The notes under the pieces are model-generated. The model saw only the letters and a program-made list of their open reading frames with translations, did no database searches and was not told the DNA's origin. DNA of 64,000 nucleotides from Spirosoma telluris (GTDB lineage: Bacteria > Bacteroidota > Bacteroidia > Cytophagales > Spirosomataceae), in assembly GCA_003259005.1 (NCBI GenBank), contig QLII01000001.1:7245001-7309000 (forward strand), read 5' to 3'. How positions within the stretch are numbered: the stretch's first letter is position 1; the number at the start of each line of letters is the position of its first letter. This document shows, piece by piece, positions 10,162 to 18,968 of the stretch. The position numbers and the translations under genes were made by a program.

Positions 10162-11064
10162 ATGGATACCCTGCGACGATTTGAGACAATTGCCGATTAC
10201 AATGCCTTTAATAACAATGAAACCCTACACCCGCTTGTCAGCGTCGTCGATCTGTCAAAGGCTGATCCCCGGCAAGGCTCCCGCATGTATTTTGGGTTCT
10301 ATACCATATTCTTGAAAGATGTCAAATGCGGGGATTTGGTGTATGGTCGGCATACCTATGATTACCAGGAAGGAACCCTGGTTTTTATGGCACCGGGACA
10401 GATAGCCGGTATGAATAGCAATGGGGAAACCTATCAGCCCAAAGGGTACGCCCTGGTCTTCCATCCTGACTTAATTCACGGTACCGCCCTGGGACGACAC
10501 ATTCAGGAGTATAGCTTCTTTGGCTACCAATTCTATGAAGCGCTGCATTTATCGAACCGAGAACGGCAAATCGTTCTGGATTGCTTTTCTAAAGTTGAGT
10601 ACGAATTAGAACATGCCCTCGATAAGCACTCGAAAAAGCTGATTGTTGCAACGATTGAGCTGTTTCTGGGTTATTGCACCCGGTTTTATGATCGGCAATT
10701 CATTACCCGGCAAACGGCCCACAAAGGCATACTGGAACGGTTTGAGACCTTATTACACGCGTATTTTCAGACTGACAAACCACAGACGATCGGCTTGCCA
10801 ACCGTGACCTACTGTGCGGGTGAATTGAATTTGTCGGCCAACTATTTTGGGGATCTGATCAAGAAAGAAACCGGTAAAACAGCGCAGGAATATATCCAGT
10901 CGAAGGTGATTGATCTGGCGAAAGAACGCATATTTGACCAGCGCAAATCGGTTAGTCAGGTAGCCTATGAATTGGGCTTTAAGTATCCCCAACACTTTAT
11001 CCGCTTGTTTAAGCAACGGGTTGGTCAATCACCCAATGAGTATCGGATGCTCCACTACAATTAA
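10162..11064 (+). CDS. AraC family transcriptional regulator
   Basis: 300 residues. The N-terminal half is a cupin-like sensing domain (KCGDLVYGRHTYDYQEGTL, LVFMAPGQ). The C-terminal third has two helix-turn-helix motifs ending in SVSQVAYELGFKYPQHFIRLFKQRVGQSPNEYR, the AraC/XylS signature. It is transcribed away from the aldo/keto reductase and probably controls it; the inducer is unknown. A perfect palindrome at 11083 follows the stop codon. Confidence 0.9.
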   Translation: MDTLRRFETIADYNAFNNNETLHPLVSVVDLSKADPRQGSRMYFGFYTIFLKDVKCGDLVYGRHTYDYQEGTLVFMAPGQIAGMNSNGETYQPKGYALVFHPDLIHGTALGRHIQEYSFFGYQFYEALHLSNRERQIVLDCFSKVEYELEHALDKHSKKLIVATIELFLGYCTRFYDRQFITRQTAHKGILERFETLLHAYFQTDKPQTIGLPTVTYCAGELNLSANYFGDLIKKETGKTAQEYIQSKVIDLAKERIFDQRKSVSQVAYELGFKYPQHFIRLFKQRVGQSPNEYRMLHYN

Positions 11065-11082
11065 GAGTTCATTGCTTCTCCG

Positions 11083-11161
11083 CTAGTGCTTTACCAAAAT
11101 AGATTCTCGGGGCGTCGGACGGCCGATGCCGCCCCGAGAATCTATTTTGGTAAAGCACTAG
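11083..11161. repeat. Perfect 32-bp inverted repeat between convergent genes
   Basis: Arms 11083-11114 and 11130-11161 are exact reverse complements (starting CTAGTGCTTTACC, with AATAGATTCTCGGGGCG inside) around 15 bases that can fold further (TCGG/CCGA). It lies between the AraC gene (+) and the bestrophin gene (-). There is no T run, so simple intrinsic termination is not assured. Confidence 0.9.
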
Positions 11162-11202
11162 TATAAAACTGAGTAACTTGGCTATCCCTACATAACTGAA
11201 AT

Positions 11203-12147
11203 CTACTTCTCATACGAAAATCCCTTTTGTGTATTGTTAACCTGATCGCTTACCTCTAGTGTAATCTGATGATCGAATGACTGCGTTACGGTTTTATGAA
11301 TGCCTTTGCAAATCGTATCGAGGGGCAGGTCATTGTCGTCGTTACCAAAGGGATTTTCAATTTCTTCGGCGATGATTTCAAGACTGGCCAGTACGTAAAA
11401 AACAAATATGACCAGCGGGATGACCAGATAGTGCAGGTTGGACACGTATCCAATAGGTAGCGTCAGGCAATAGATGAAAATGAATTTCTTGATAAATGAG
11501 CTGTAGGAAAAGGGGATGGGGGTATTTTTGATGCGCTCGCAGGCACCACAAGTCTCCATCAGTGACTGAACTTCCGCATTAAGAAGGATCAGGTGTTCGG
11601 GAATCAGGATATGCCGACGCTGTAATTCGTTGATCTTGCCGAAGATAATCAACGCAATTTGCTGGGGTACGTGTTCATTCAAATGCAGCGATTGAATGCT
11701 GAAGGAGGATGTATCGGTAAACTCGCGCTCGAAGGGTTGTTGCCGCAGGTGATTTTTCAGCGCATAAGCGAAGTTGGGAACCATTGCCCGGAAAAACTCG
11801 CGCGCTTCGACTTGATCAGGTTCAAGCAATTGGTCTAATTTCAGCGCCAGATTTCGGGAGTTATTCACCAGCGAGCCCCACAGTTTTCGCCCTTCCCACC
11901 AGCGGTCATAAGCGGTATTTGTGCGAAAGACCAGCAACATCGAAATCACGAAACTCAGCAGTGTGTGCATGAGTGAGAAGTTCTTCAGGTGGGGATTTTC
12001 GCTCAAATCGAAAAGTTCGAGCAGGTGAACGATGATGAACGAATAAACGCCAACGGCTGCTAAAGCAGGAAGCAGCTTGCGTACCGTATCGGCCCGATTA
12101 AACGTAATAATAAATCGGAACCAGTCTTTGGGGTTGTAATTGACCAT
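11203..12147 (-). CDS. Bestrophin-like chloride channel family protein (UPF0187)
   Basis: 314 residues with several membrane segments. The bacterial bestrophin hallmark RTNTAYDRWWEGRKLWG lies near residues 75-91, followed by NNSRNLALKLDQL. The C-terminal IAEEIENPFGNDDNDLPLD resembles the acidic, calcium-clasp-like region of the family, and its DLPLD is typical. Family members form pentameric anion or cation channels in the inner membrane. The gene is intact. Confidence 0.9.
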   Translation of the reverse strand: MVNYNPKDWFRFIITFNRADTVRKLLPALAAVGVYSFIIVHLLELFDLSENPHLKNFSLMHTLLSFVISMLLVFRTNTAYDRWWEGRKLWGSLVNNSRNLALKLDQLLEPDQVEAREFFRAMVPNFAYALKNHLRQQPFEREFTDTSSFSIQSLHLNEHVPQQIALIIFGKINELQRRHILIPEHLILLNAEVQSLMETCGACERIKNTPIPFSYSSFIKKFIFIYCLTLPIGYVSNLHYLVIPLVIFVFYVLASLEIIAEEIENPFGNDDNDLPLDTICKGIHKTVTQSFDHQITLEVSDQVNNTQKGFSYEK

Positions 12148-12303
12148 ATACCTATTTTGCTGAGTAGACTATAATCATACGAGATTTTGCTGATGATAAC
12201 AACGGTTAAATCCGATGGCATTGACAGCTTTGTATAATCAAGTGGATTCCGTAGCGTTTTCTATTAACTCAATTTTAACTTCATTGTGCTAAAATTAGAT
12301 TGG

Positions 12304-13601
12304 ATGCGTGTTCTTGCCAGATTATCTGCTCTTTTGTTTTTCGGTATACTGACTGCTCCCTCGATAGGTCAGCAACTTCAGACTATTGACCATATTTATG
12401 ATCCCAAAGTGGAAACGGTGCTTCTGTTTCCACAGGTGAGTGCCAACCAAATCGACCCTTCGCTTACGCTGAATCCACCGGTTATTTCACTGGATGAACA
12501 AGTTGCGCTCCAGCTTGAATTCGATGATCTGACAGCCAATTATCGTTCGTTTCGTGCCCGACTCGTTCACTGCAATGCCGATTGGCAGCGTTCTATTTTA
12601 AACGATATTGAGTTCACCTACGAGTACAACGACAACCCCATTACGGAATACCAGAACTCGATCAATACCAAAATTCCGTATTATCATTACCGGTTTACGC
12701 TCCCCAGGGTGAAACTGCCGGGTAATTACTTGCTGGTGGTATACGACGAGCGCAACCGCAACAATATCATCTTTACGCGTCGGTTTAGTACTTACCAGAA
12801 CCGGATAACGGTAGCAGCCGAAGCACGCTTTTCGTCTGATCCTTCCCGGCAGTTCTCCGATCAGCAAATCGATCTCAGTATTAATTATCGGGGTATCAGG
12901 TGATTTCGCCACAAGATGATTTCAAAGTAGTTATTCGGCAGAACTACCGCGATGACCATGTACTACGGGGGCTGCGCCCGACCAATGTACAGGCCTTCGA
13001 CCAGACGTTGGAATACCGGCTAATTGACTTGAGCAACACGATGCCAGGGGGGAGTGAGTTTCGTTTTTTCGATACGCGAACCGTACTATCCCGCGCCAAC
13101 TACATTGACCGTATTGACCGGCTTGCCGACCGAAATGTGGCGTATGTACAGGTCGATCGGTCGCGGAATCAGGGGCCTTATATCCAGAGCGATGATTTCA
13201 ATGGTCAATTTGTCATCGACCATCGAGAAACTGGTAATGGGGCAACGGGTGCCGATTATATTGAGACGGTTTTTACGCTTAAAATCCCTGAAGTGCAGGG
13301 TTGGGACGTGTATGTGAATGGGGCCTTTACTTTCTGGCAACTGAATGATCGTAACCGCATGACCTACGATGCGTTACTGGGTGCCTATCGAGCATCAATT
13401 CTGCTCAAACAGGGCGTTTATAACTACGATTATATTGGCCAAACTACGGCAACACCCTCTAAAGTAGATGAACATTTTATAGAGGGCAGTTTCTCGTCAA
13501 CCGAAAACGATTACGAAATATTTGTGTACCATCGTCCACCCGCTTCACGCGCCGATCAGTTAGTGGCCTACCGGAAGATAGGAGTGAATAAACGGAAATG
13601 A
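12304..13601 (+). CDS. Type IX secretion system plug protein (DUF5103), frameshifted
   Basis: Matches the DUF5103 family, whose member in Flavobacterium (Plug) closes the SprA translocon of the type IX secretion system at the outer membrane. The ATG at 12304 gives a clean signal peptide ending SIGQQ; a GTG 18 bases upstream is possible. Recognisable stretches are VFLFPQVSANQIDPSLTL-like sequence near residues 35-60 and the later VYVNGAFTFWQLNDRNRM. A GGGG run at 12890-12893 is one G short; repair gives NYRGYQVISPQDDFKVVI and about 432 residues. No other T9SS gene is in the window. The 3' end abuts a palindrome. Confidence 0.82.
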
Positions 13602-13603
13602 TT

Positions 13604-13703
13604 GGTAATTGGTGAAGTAAGTGAAAGTGGGTGGAGTAAGTGAAATGGGTACTAGGTACGCACTCAACTACTCCACCCACTTTCATTTACTTCACCAATT
13701 ACC
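13604..13703. repeat. 35-bp inverted repeat filling a convergent gap
   Basis: Arms 13604-13638 and 13669-13703 match with one mismatch and contain the words GGTGAAGTAAGTGAAAGTGG. The repeat occupies nearly the whole space between the plug gene stop (13601) and the ychF stop (13706), so it can act on both transcripts. Confidence 0.9.
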
Positions 13704-13705
13704 CA

Positions 13706-14806
13706 TTAGGCGCTGTGCAGGAACTCCATAATATCGCCGTCCTGCACGACGTATTCTTTCCCTTCAACAGCTAGTTTCCCGGCTTCACGAACGCCCGCTT
13801 CGGTTTTGAACTGCGAGAAGTCGGGGAGTTTCATGACCTGCGCCCGGATGAATTTCTTCTCGAAGTCAGAATGAATGACGCCAGCGGCCTGGGGTGCTTT
13901 CCAGCCCCGGTGAATTGTCCAGGCCCGAACTTCCTTCACACCTGCGGTGAAGTACGTAATCAGACCCAATAGTTTGTACGAAGCTTTAATCAATTTGCTC
14001 AACCCCGATTCGGTCAGACCATATTCCCCCAGAAACAGTTCCCGTTCTTCAGGGTCTTCCATTTCGGCAATCTGCGATTCGATGCCTGCACTGATGATAA
14101 TTACTTCAGCGCCTTCGTCTTTTACGGCTTCCCGCAATGCTTCCGAATATTTATTACCATCTGGTAATGAGCCCTCGTCTACGTTAGCCACATAAATAAC
14201 GGGCTTCACGGTCATAAGTGAAATATCGCCAATGGCGGCTTCGCGTTCTTCTGGCGACACTTGTACAGTACGGGCGCTTTTGCCTGCTTCGAGCGCCGTT
14301 TTGTAGCGTTTCAGGATTTCCAGTTCAGCCTTGGCTTTTGCATCGCCAACCTGGGCCGCTTTCGCAATTCGCTGAATTTTTTTGTCAACTGATTCTAAAT
14401 CTTTCAGTTGTAACTCAATGTCGATGATTTCCTTGTCGAATACGGGATTAACTTTACCTTCAACGTGAACGATGTTATCATCGTCAAAACACCGGACCAC
14501 GTGAACAATGGCATCAACCTCCTTAATGTTAGCCAGAAATTTATTGCCTAATCCAGCTCCCTGACTAGCGCCTTTTACCAAACCGGCAATATCAACAAAC
14601 TCGATAATGGTTGGCACCACGCGCTGGGGTTTTACCAGCCCTTCGAGCAGGTCCAGGCGCTCGTCGGGAACGGTTACTACACCTACGTTAGGTTCTATTG
14701 TACAGAACGGATAGTTGGCCGCTTCGGCTTTTCCGCTCGAAATTGCATTAAACAGCGTTGATTTGCCCACATTTGGCAAACCTACGATTCCACATTGTAA
14801 GCCCAT
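13706..14806 (-). CDS. ychF: Ribosome-binding ATPase YchF (Obg-like)
   Basis: 366 residues, full length. MGLQCGIVGLPNVGKSTLF carries the P loop; FVDIAGLVKGASQGAGLGNKFL carries switch II. The C-terminal TGS-type domain contains AWTIHRGWKAPQAAGVIHSDFEKKFIRA and ends with VQDGDIMEFLHSA. YchF/OLA1 proteins bind ATP rather than GTP and associate with ribosomes under stress. It has its own promoter (14890-14920), and the start follows a degenerate inverted repeat in the leader. Confidence 0.97.
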   Translation of the reverse strand: MGLQCGIVGLPNVGKSTLFNAISSGKAEAANYPFCTIEPNVGVVTVPDERLDLLEGLVKPQRVVPTIIEFVDIAGLVKGASQGAGLGNKFLANIKEVDAIVHVVRCFDDDNIVHVEGKVNPVFDKEIIDIELQLKDLESVDKKIQRIAKAAQVGDAKAKAELEILKRYKTALEAGKSARTVQVSPEEREAAIGDISLMTVKPVIYVANVDEGSLPDGNKYSEALREAVKDEGAEVIIISAGIESQIAEMEDPEERELFLGEYGLTESGLSKLIKASYKLLGLITYFTAGVKEVRAWTIHRGWKAPQAAGVIHSDFEKKFIRAQVMKLPDFSQFKTEAGVREAGKLAVEGKEYVVQDGDIMEFLHSA

Positions 14807-14809
14807 GAA

Positions 14810-14886
14810 AATTAGTCGTTAGTCGTTAGTAAGTAGTCGTTAGTTGATAATCGCAGTGGACTGTCAACCAACGGCTATCGACTATT
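14810..14886. repeat. Degenerate inverted repeat in the ychF leader
   Basis: The first arm reiterates AGTCGTT (from about 14811). The partner at 14865-14886 reads, reversed, AATAGTCGATAGCCGTTGG, an imperfect copy. It lies between the ychF promoter and its ATG, so it would be in the 5' untranslated RNA. Confidence 0.55.
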
Positions 14887-14889
14887 GTG

Positions 14890-14920
14890 CAAAAATACAA
14901 TCCTAACCGCGGACCGCAAA
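14890..14920 (-). promoter_or_regulatory. Bacteroidota-type promoter of ychF
   Basis: On the minus strand TTTG, a 19-base spacer, then TATTTTTG: an exact match to the TTTG-N19-TANNTTTG arrangement. The predicted start of transcription is about 75 bases before the ychF ATG. Confidence 0.75.
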
Positions 14921-14950
14921 AAAAGCCTTCGGATTGGCACCGAGGGCTAG
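14917..14950 (-). terminator. Terminator of the DUF3276 gene
   Basis: On the minus strand GCCCTCGG and CCGAAGGC form a stem with one mismatch around a short loop, followed by seven T. Its T run overlaps the -33 box of the ychF promoter. Confidence 0.6.
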
Positions 14951-15047
14951 GGATGAATTGGGAAGAAATTCCTGGTCTTGAAATCGTGAAGTAAAGTCTA
15001 AATCATTCGCAAAATTATAAGTAATAAGCTATTAACAAGATGGTTGT

Positions 15048-15374
15048 TTACTCCCATTTAAGCTCGCTGGCGAAATCATCCTGTTCATCGCGTTCCCGCT
15101 GATTGAACTGGGTAAAATCTACATCGGGCATGAGCTCGGTTTTAACATGGGCTACCGTTTCCTGTAAGGCTTCAACGAACTTGTCGAAATCTTCTTTGTA
15201 GAGAAACATCTTATGTTTTTCATACACAAAACCGTCACCTTGTGGGTGTCGGCGACTTTCGGTAATGGTTAGGTAGTAATCGTTCGTGCGGGTTGATTTA
15301 ACATCAAAAAAATACGTTCGCTTACCCGCCCGAACTCGCCTTGAATAGATTTTTTCCCGATCTCTTTCGTCCAC
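15048..15374 (-). CDS. DUF3276 / PUR-alpha-like nucleic-acid-binding protein
   Basis: 108 residues matching the Bacteroidota DUF3276 family, which has the PUR-alpha fold and binds single-stranded DNA or RNA. Visible features are the basic start (YSRRVRAGKRTYFFDVKST), NDYYLTITESRR, and FLYKEDFDKFVEALQETV. The acidic tail ends in SELKWE. It is a single gene with its own terminator and a plausible promoter at 15405-15434. Confidence 0.88.
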   Translation of the reverse strand: MDERDREKIYSRRVRAGKRTYFFDVKSTRTNDYYLTITESRRHPQGDGFVYEKHKMFLYKEDFDKFVEALQETVAHVKTELMPDVDFTQFNQRERDEQDDFASELKWE

Positions 15375-15404
15375 AATCAGTGAGGTTTAATAGGTTCACA
15401 AACG

Positions 15405-15434
15405 CTAAAGTACGGGCATTAAAGAAAGAACAAA
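15405..15434 (-). promoter_or_regulatory. Putative promoter of the DUF3276 gene
   Basis: On the minus strand TTTG, 18 bases, TACTTTAG: close to the TTTG-N19-TANNTTTG arrangement with one mismatch in the -7 box. Confidence 0.5.
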
Positions 15435-15522
15435 AAGAAAGCGTATAAATATATTTTGGGGTAGAATAACCCAAAAACAAAAAAGGTTGTGGAGGGTGTT
15501 CCACACTTTTTTGGCTAATTGC

Positions 15523-15553
15523 TTGGTAGTTAAGTCGATCTGTGTTATCTTTG
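15523..15553 (+). promoter_or_regulatory. Putative promoter of the RlpA-like gene
   Basis: TTG at 15523, a 20-base spacer and TATCTTTG at 15546-15553 match the Bacteroidota promoter pattern. This places transcription start after the upstream in-frame codons and favours a start at 15607 or 15646. Confidence 0.6.
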
Positions 15554-15645
15554 TTTTACAGGAATTGCACTTTTTGGGGGCGGATGGTGTGAGCGGCTTA
15601 ATCGTCATGCTATTCGTCTATTTTTTTCACGTAACCAAAAGCTGT

Positions 15646-16080
15646 ATGAGTTTAATCATGTCCCTCATGATGTTTTTTAGCAACATGAAACCGGCGGAGG
15701 CTCTTCCGAGCCTCATACAGAAAGGCAAAGCGTCTTTTTATTCCAAGAAGTTCAATGGTCGCAAGACCGCCTACGGTGAACGAGTTAGTTCCGAAGCCCT
15801 TGCTGGTGCCCACCGTCACCTGCCGCTTAACACGTTGGTTGAAGTTACAAACCTGGATAACCAACGGTCAGTAATTGTACGAATCAATGATCGGGGTCCC
15901 TTCGCCAAAGGCCGTGTTATTGATTTGACTCATGCGGCTGCTCATGCATTGGGTATGGTTTCGAAAGGAATCGCCAATGTATCGCTTCGGGTTGTTGGAA
16001 AGGGCCGTCCCATTACATTGACCCCTTCTGCATTTGATACCCCTATTGCTTACCAGCCCATGCTGGAACCCGTATTGTAA
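15646..16080 (+). CDS. RlpA-like septal ring / double-psi beta-barrel protein
   Basis: RlpA-family proteins bind or cleave denuded peptidoglycan at division sites. The start MSLIMSLMMFFSNM gives a short hydrophobic export signal; an ATG at 15607 is also possible. The conserved core runs from GKASFYSKKFNGRKTAYGE through LPLNTLVEVTNL to RINDRGPFAKGRVIDL, the RlpA signature with catalytic-type Asp in NDRGPF. There is no SPOR domain, so it is a short form. A terminator follows at 16103. Confidence 0.85.
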   Translation: MSLIMSLMMFFSNMKPAEALPSLIQKGKASFYSKKFNGRKTAYGERVSSEALAGAHRHLPLNTLVEVTNLDNQRSVIVRINDRGPFAKGRVIDLTHAAAHALGMVSKGIANVSLRVVGKGRPITLTPSAFDTPIAYQPMLEPVL

Positions 16081-16102
16081 CCTGCCTCTTTAGGGTACAT
16101 TT

Positions 16103-16165
16103 AACCGAACCGTTCGCCATTTCCCTGTGCAATTCCTGCCGGAGATGTCGAACGGTTCGGTTTTT
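16103..16165 (+). terminator. Terminator after the RlpA-like gene
   Basis: AACCGAACCGTTCG (16103-16116) pairs with CGAACGGTTCGG (16149-16160) and is followed by TTTTT. Confidence 0.75.
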
Positions 16166-16180
16166 GCGTTTTATAAATTA

Positions 16181-16277
16181 GTTTGAAGTTTGTAGTTTGA
16201 GGTTTGAAGTCGGCTGTCGCAGGAATAGCCGACTATACCGATAACCAACTTCAAACCTCAAACTACAAACTTCAAAC
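16181..16277. repeat. Perfect 30-bp inverted repeat upstream of the DUF58 gene
   Basis: Arms 16181-16210 and 16248-16277 are exact reverse complements built from the word GTTTGA, with an inner CGGCT/AGCCG stem. The second arm ends eight bases before the ATG at 16285. It shares a 22-base core with the repeat at 54428-54460. Confidence 0.9.
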
Positions 16278-16284
16278 CCCTTAC

Positions 16285-17196
16285 ATGAAACAACCCCTTA
16301 ATCTGGGCCAGGTGCGCTCGTACGGCAACGTCGAATTTCTGGCTCGCCAATTGGTCGAAGGCTTTATTACCGGGCTGCATAAATCGCCTTTTCACGGATT
16401 TTCTGTCGAGTTCGCTGAGCACCGCCTGTATAACACGGGCGAAACCACGCGGCACATCGACTGGAAGGTATTTGGAAAGACCGAAAAACTCTTTGTCAAA
16501 CGGTATGAGGAGGAGACAAACCTACGTTGTCATCTGCTGATTGATACGTCCTCGTCGATGTATTACCCGGAAGCCAACTATGGGAAGATGACATTTAGTG
16601 TCATGGCTGCGGCTTGTTTGGCGTATATGCTACAGCGGCAGAAAGATGCTGTGAGCCTAACCACCTTTGCCGATCAGATTGATTTGCAAACACCCACTAA
16701 ATCAACCCCGTCGCACGTTCACAAACTCTTTACGCAGCTGGATTTGTTGATGCAGCAGCCTAAGCCCCTGCGTCGAACGTCGGCCGCCGATGTGATTCAT
16801 CAAGTAGCCGAGAAAATTAACAAGCGGTCGCTGGTGGTGATCTTTAGCGATATGTTTGATAACAGTGAGAAGGCCGATGCCCTGTTTTCTGCCTTGCAAC
16901 ACCTACGCCATAACCTGCATGAGGTGCTCCTGTTCCACGTGACCGACAAGAAAACTGAAGAAGAGTTTGCGTTTGAGGAACGCCCTTACGAATTCATCGA
17001 CCTCGAAACAGGGGAGAAAGTAAAACTCCAGCCAGGACAGGTACGGGAGACTTACCAGCAAGCGGTAAAGACCTACTTCCAGGAGTTGAAAATGCGCTGT
17101 GGTCAATATAAAATCGACTTCATCGAAGCAGATATTGACCAGGGCTTCGACCAGATTTTGACGTCTTATCTGGTAAAACGAACAAAAATGAAATAG
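16285..17196 (+). CDS. DUF58 (MoxR-associated, VWA-like) protein
   Basis: 303 residues. RHIDWKVFGKTEKLFVKRYEEE is the DUF58 signature, and LLIDTSSSMYYP resembles a MIDAS-type DxSxS metal site of a von Willebrand A fold. Such proteins partner with MoxR AAA ATPases in protein maturation or envelope stress systems, but no MoxR gene is adjacent. The ATG at 16285 is preferred over an upstream frame because that extension would translate the palindrome. Confidence 0.85.
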   Translation: MKQPLNLGQVRSYGNVEFLARQLVEGFITGLHKSPFHGFSVEFAEHRLYNTGETTRHIDWKVFGKTEKLFVKRYEEETNLRCHLLIDTSSSMYYPEANYGKMTFSVMAAACLAYMLQRQKDAVSLTTFADQIDLQTPTKSTPSHVHKLFTQLDLLMQQPKPLRRTSAADVIHQVAEKINKRSLVVIFSDMFDNSEKADALFSALQHLRHNLHEVLLFHVTDKKTEEEFAFEERPYEFIDLETGEKVKLQPGQVRETYQQAVKTYFQELKMRCGQYKIDFIEADIDQGFDQILTSYLVKRTKMK

Positions 17197-17197
17197 G

Positions 17198-17284
17198 AAG
17201 GAGAAAAGGGAGGAAGGAAGAGAGGGACGAAAGGTTACCAAACATACCCTTTCGTCCCTCTCTTCCTTCCTCCCTTTTCTCCTT
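17198..17284. repeat. Perfect 37-bp inverted repeat filling a convergent gap
   Basis: Arms 17198-17234 and 17248-17284 are exact reverse complements (purine-rich AAGGAGAAAAGGGAGGAAGG on one side) with a 13-base loop. It starts two bases after the DUF58 stop and touches the stop codon of the TlpA-like gene. It has no T run but would form a very stable hairpin in both transcripts. Confidence 0.92.
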
Positions 17285-18780
17285 TACTTTTTCACACTCG
17301 CTTTGGCATTCGCAGGCGCTACTGCGGCTGGTTTTTTGGAAACTTGAGCCGCTTGCTGGCGTTTGTGGAATAACATGAAATCTTCGATTTGCTCAACGGG
17401 TAGTTTACGGGCGATAATTTTTTTGTTTTTATCGAGCATGTACACTGTTGGTGTTGTCCAGACATCGTATTGGTGACGATAATCGGTACGGTAGGTAAAG
17501 TCATAGCCGTTGATGGCATTACCCAGCTTGAATTCCTTAATGAATTTCTTCCACTCTTCTGGGCTTTGGTCAATAGCAATGGCTACAACCTCTACGCCTT
17601 TTCCTTTATAATCGTCTACAAATTTCTTCAACTTAGGCGCACTCTCGCGACAGTGTCCGCAGGTTGGCGAGTAGAAGAACACGACAGTATAATCGGACTT
17701 GAGAGCAGAAAAAGAAATGGGTCGGCGCAGGGTGTCGCTAATGACAGGTGAAACCAGAATTTTACCCACTAGATTGGGTTTCAGCGTAGCCACTCGTTCG
17801 CCAATGCTTTTTAGCGTCGACGAATCAGACACCGTCATGATACCCGTTGCATAATACTTCTCGAACATATGGACAAACAAGCCGTCTGTTCCCATCACTT
17901 TGGGTTGCTCATATTGGCTGGTGATGTAGTAGATGGTATAATACTTTACTTCACTGCTCTTACCTGCAATCGCTTTATTAACCAGGAAGTCGGCTTCTTT
18001 AATCAAAGAGTCGGGAACCTGAACGGTTAGTTCTTTGATGTAACGCTCTATTTTCCCCTGTAGAAAAGGCGTCCGGACGAAGCGCTCGTCTGAAAAGTCA
18101 AAGTCATCCCAGAAGTGATTTTTGAAATAGTTGAATACCCAAACAGAGTCAGGCCGACCATTTGATGCCTTAGGAGCGGGTGGCACGTCGGGTTCGGCGG
18201 TCGCTTTCAACAATTTTGCCGCAAATGTACTCGGGTTCTCTTTCAGGAATTGCGTACGATAGTCATTGGCCTGCTTTTGCAGATCGCTCATTTGCTTATT
18301 CAGCATCGTTACCGAAACGGCATCGGTACGAATCTTTTTTTGCATATTGAGTACCTGTGCTTCTTCGGAGAGTTTGCTGAGCTGTTGTTGATAGGCGTAG
18401 AACAGTTCATTTTCCTTAGAGCCCGTCACCTTCATGTCTTTAATCATGTTTGTAGTGTCGGTTTCAAACGAAAATTGCTGATCAGCCGTGACGAGCAGTT
18501 GGAGGTATCCTTTCTTGGGAACTACGACAAGAAATAAACCTTGCGGCAAGCTTTTTTTTCCTTCAAAAATCAGATTACCGGCCCCATCTACGCGGGCCGT
18601 ATCTTTAGGAATATACTGCGTGGACCCAAAATAGTGAGCCAATACGCAGGTAGTATCTTTCAGGCCTTTGATCTGGCCCGCGATCCGAAAACCGTCAGTT
18701 GGTGTTTCAGTTGTTGATTGTGCTTTGGTAGCAGGGAGCAAAAGCACGCCAAGCAGAGCAGTCAGCAGGAGGTTTTTCAT
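17284..18780 (-). CDS. TlpA-like thiol-disulfide oxidoreductase with DUF4369/DUF5106-type N terminus
   Basis: 498 residues, exported by an N-terminal signal peptide (cleavage after ATKAQ). The first part (about 30-130) resembles DUF4369, the middle (about 200-330) DUF5106, and the C-terminal thioredoxin fold carries SPTCGHCRE, a CxxC redox pair, and the cis-proline region WTTPTVYML. It is probably periplasmic and reduces or isomerises disulfides. An alanine- and lysine-rich tail follows. A TAAATTTG box at 18816-18823 lies upstream on the minus strand. Confidence 0.9.
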   Translation of the reverse strand: MKNLLLTALLGVLLLPATKAQSTTETPTDGFRIAGQIKGLKDTTCVLAHYFGSTQYIPKDTARVDGAGNLIFEGKKSLPQGLFLVVVPKKGYLQLLVTADQQFSFETDTTNMIKDMKVTGSKENELFYAYQQQLSKLSEEAQVLNMQKKIRTDAVSVTMLNKQMSDLQKQANDYRTQFLKENPSTFAAKLLKATAEPDVPPAPKASNGRPDSVWVFNYFKNHFWDDFDFSDERFVRTPFLQGKIERYIKELTVQVPDSLIKEADFLVNKAIAGKSSEVKYYTIYYITSQYEQPKVMGTDGLFVHMFEKYYATGIMTVSDSSTLKSIGERVATLKPNLVGKILVSPVISDTLRRPISFSALKSDYTVVFFYSPTCGHCRESAPKLKKFVDDYKGKGVEVVAIAIDQSPEEWKKFIKEFKLGNAINGYDFTYRTDYRHQYDVWTTPTVYMLDKNKKIIARKLPVEQIEDFMLFHKRQQAAQVSKKPAAVAPANAKASVKK

Positions 18781-18886
18781 GTATGGAAGTACGTATTTTC
18801 GTAGGAAAATAGGGGCAAATTTACGGTAGTTGATAGTAAGTACACTGCCTACAAAACGCTTGCCACATTTAATATAGTCTACACAA

Positions 18887-18962
18887 AATGAATAATGTAC
18901 AATGAGTGATGAATAATGTATGAATTAACCCATTATTCATCACTCATTGTACATTATTCATT
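18887..18962. repeat. Perfect 32-bp inverted repeat after pfkA
   Basis: Arms 18887-18918 and 18931-18962 are exact reverse complements made of AATGAATAATG and TGAGTGATGA words, loop 12. It begins seven bases beyond the pfkA stop codon and separates it from the TlpA-like gene on the same strand. It shares AATGAATAATGTA with the repeat at 30422. Confidence 0.92.
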
Positions 18963-18968
18963 CCTTAC

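Noticed and set aside
11083..11161. Insertion sequence ends
   Set aside because: No transposase frame or target duplication lies between or beside the arms; the 15-base centre is too short to hold an element.
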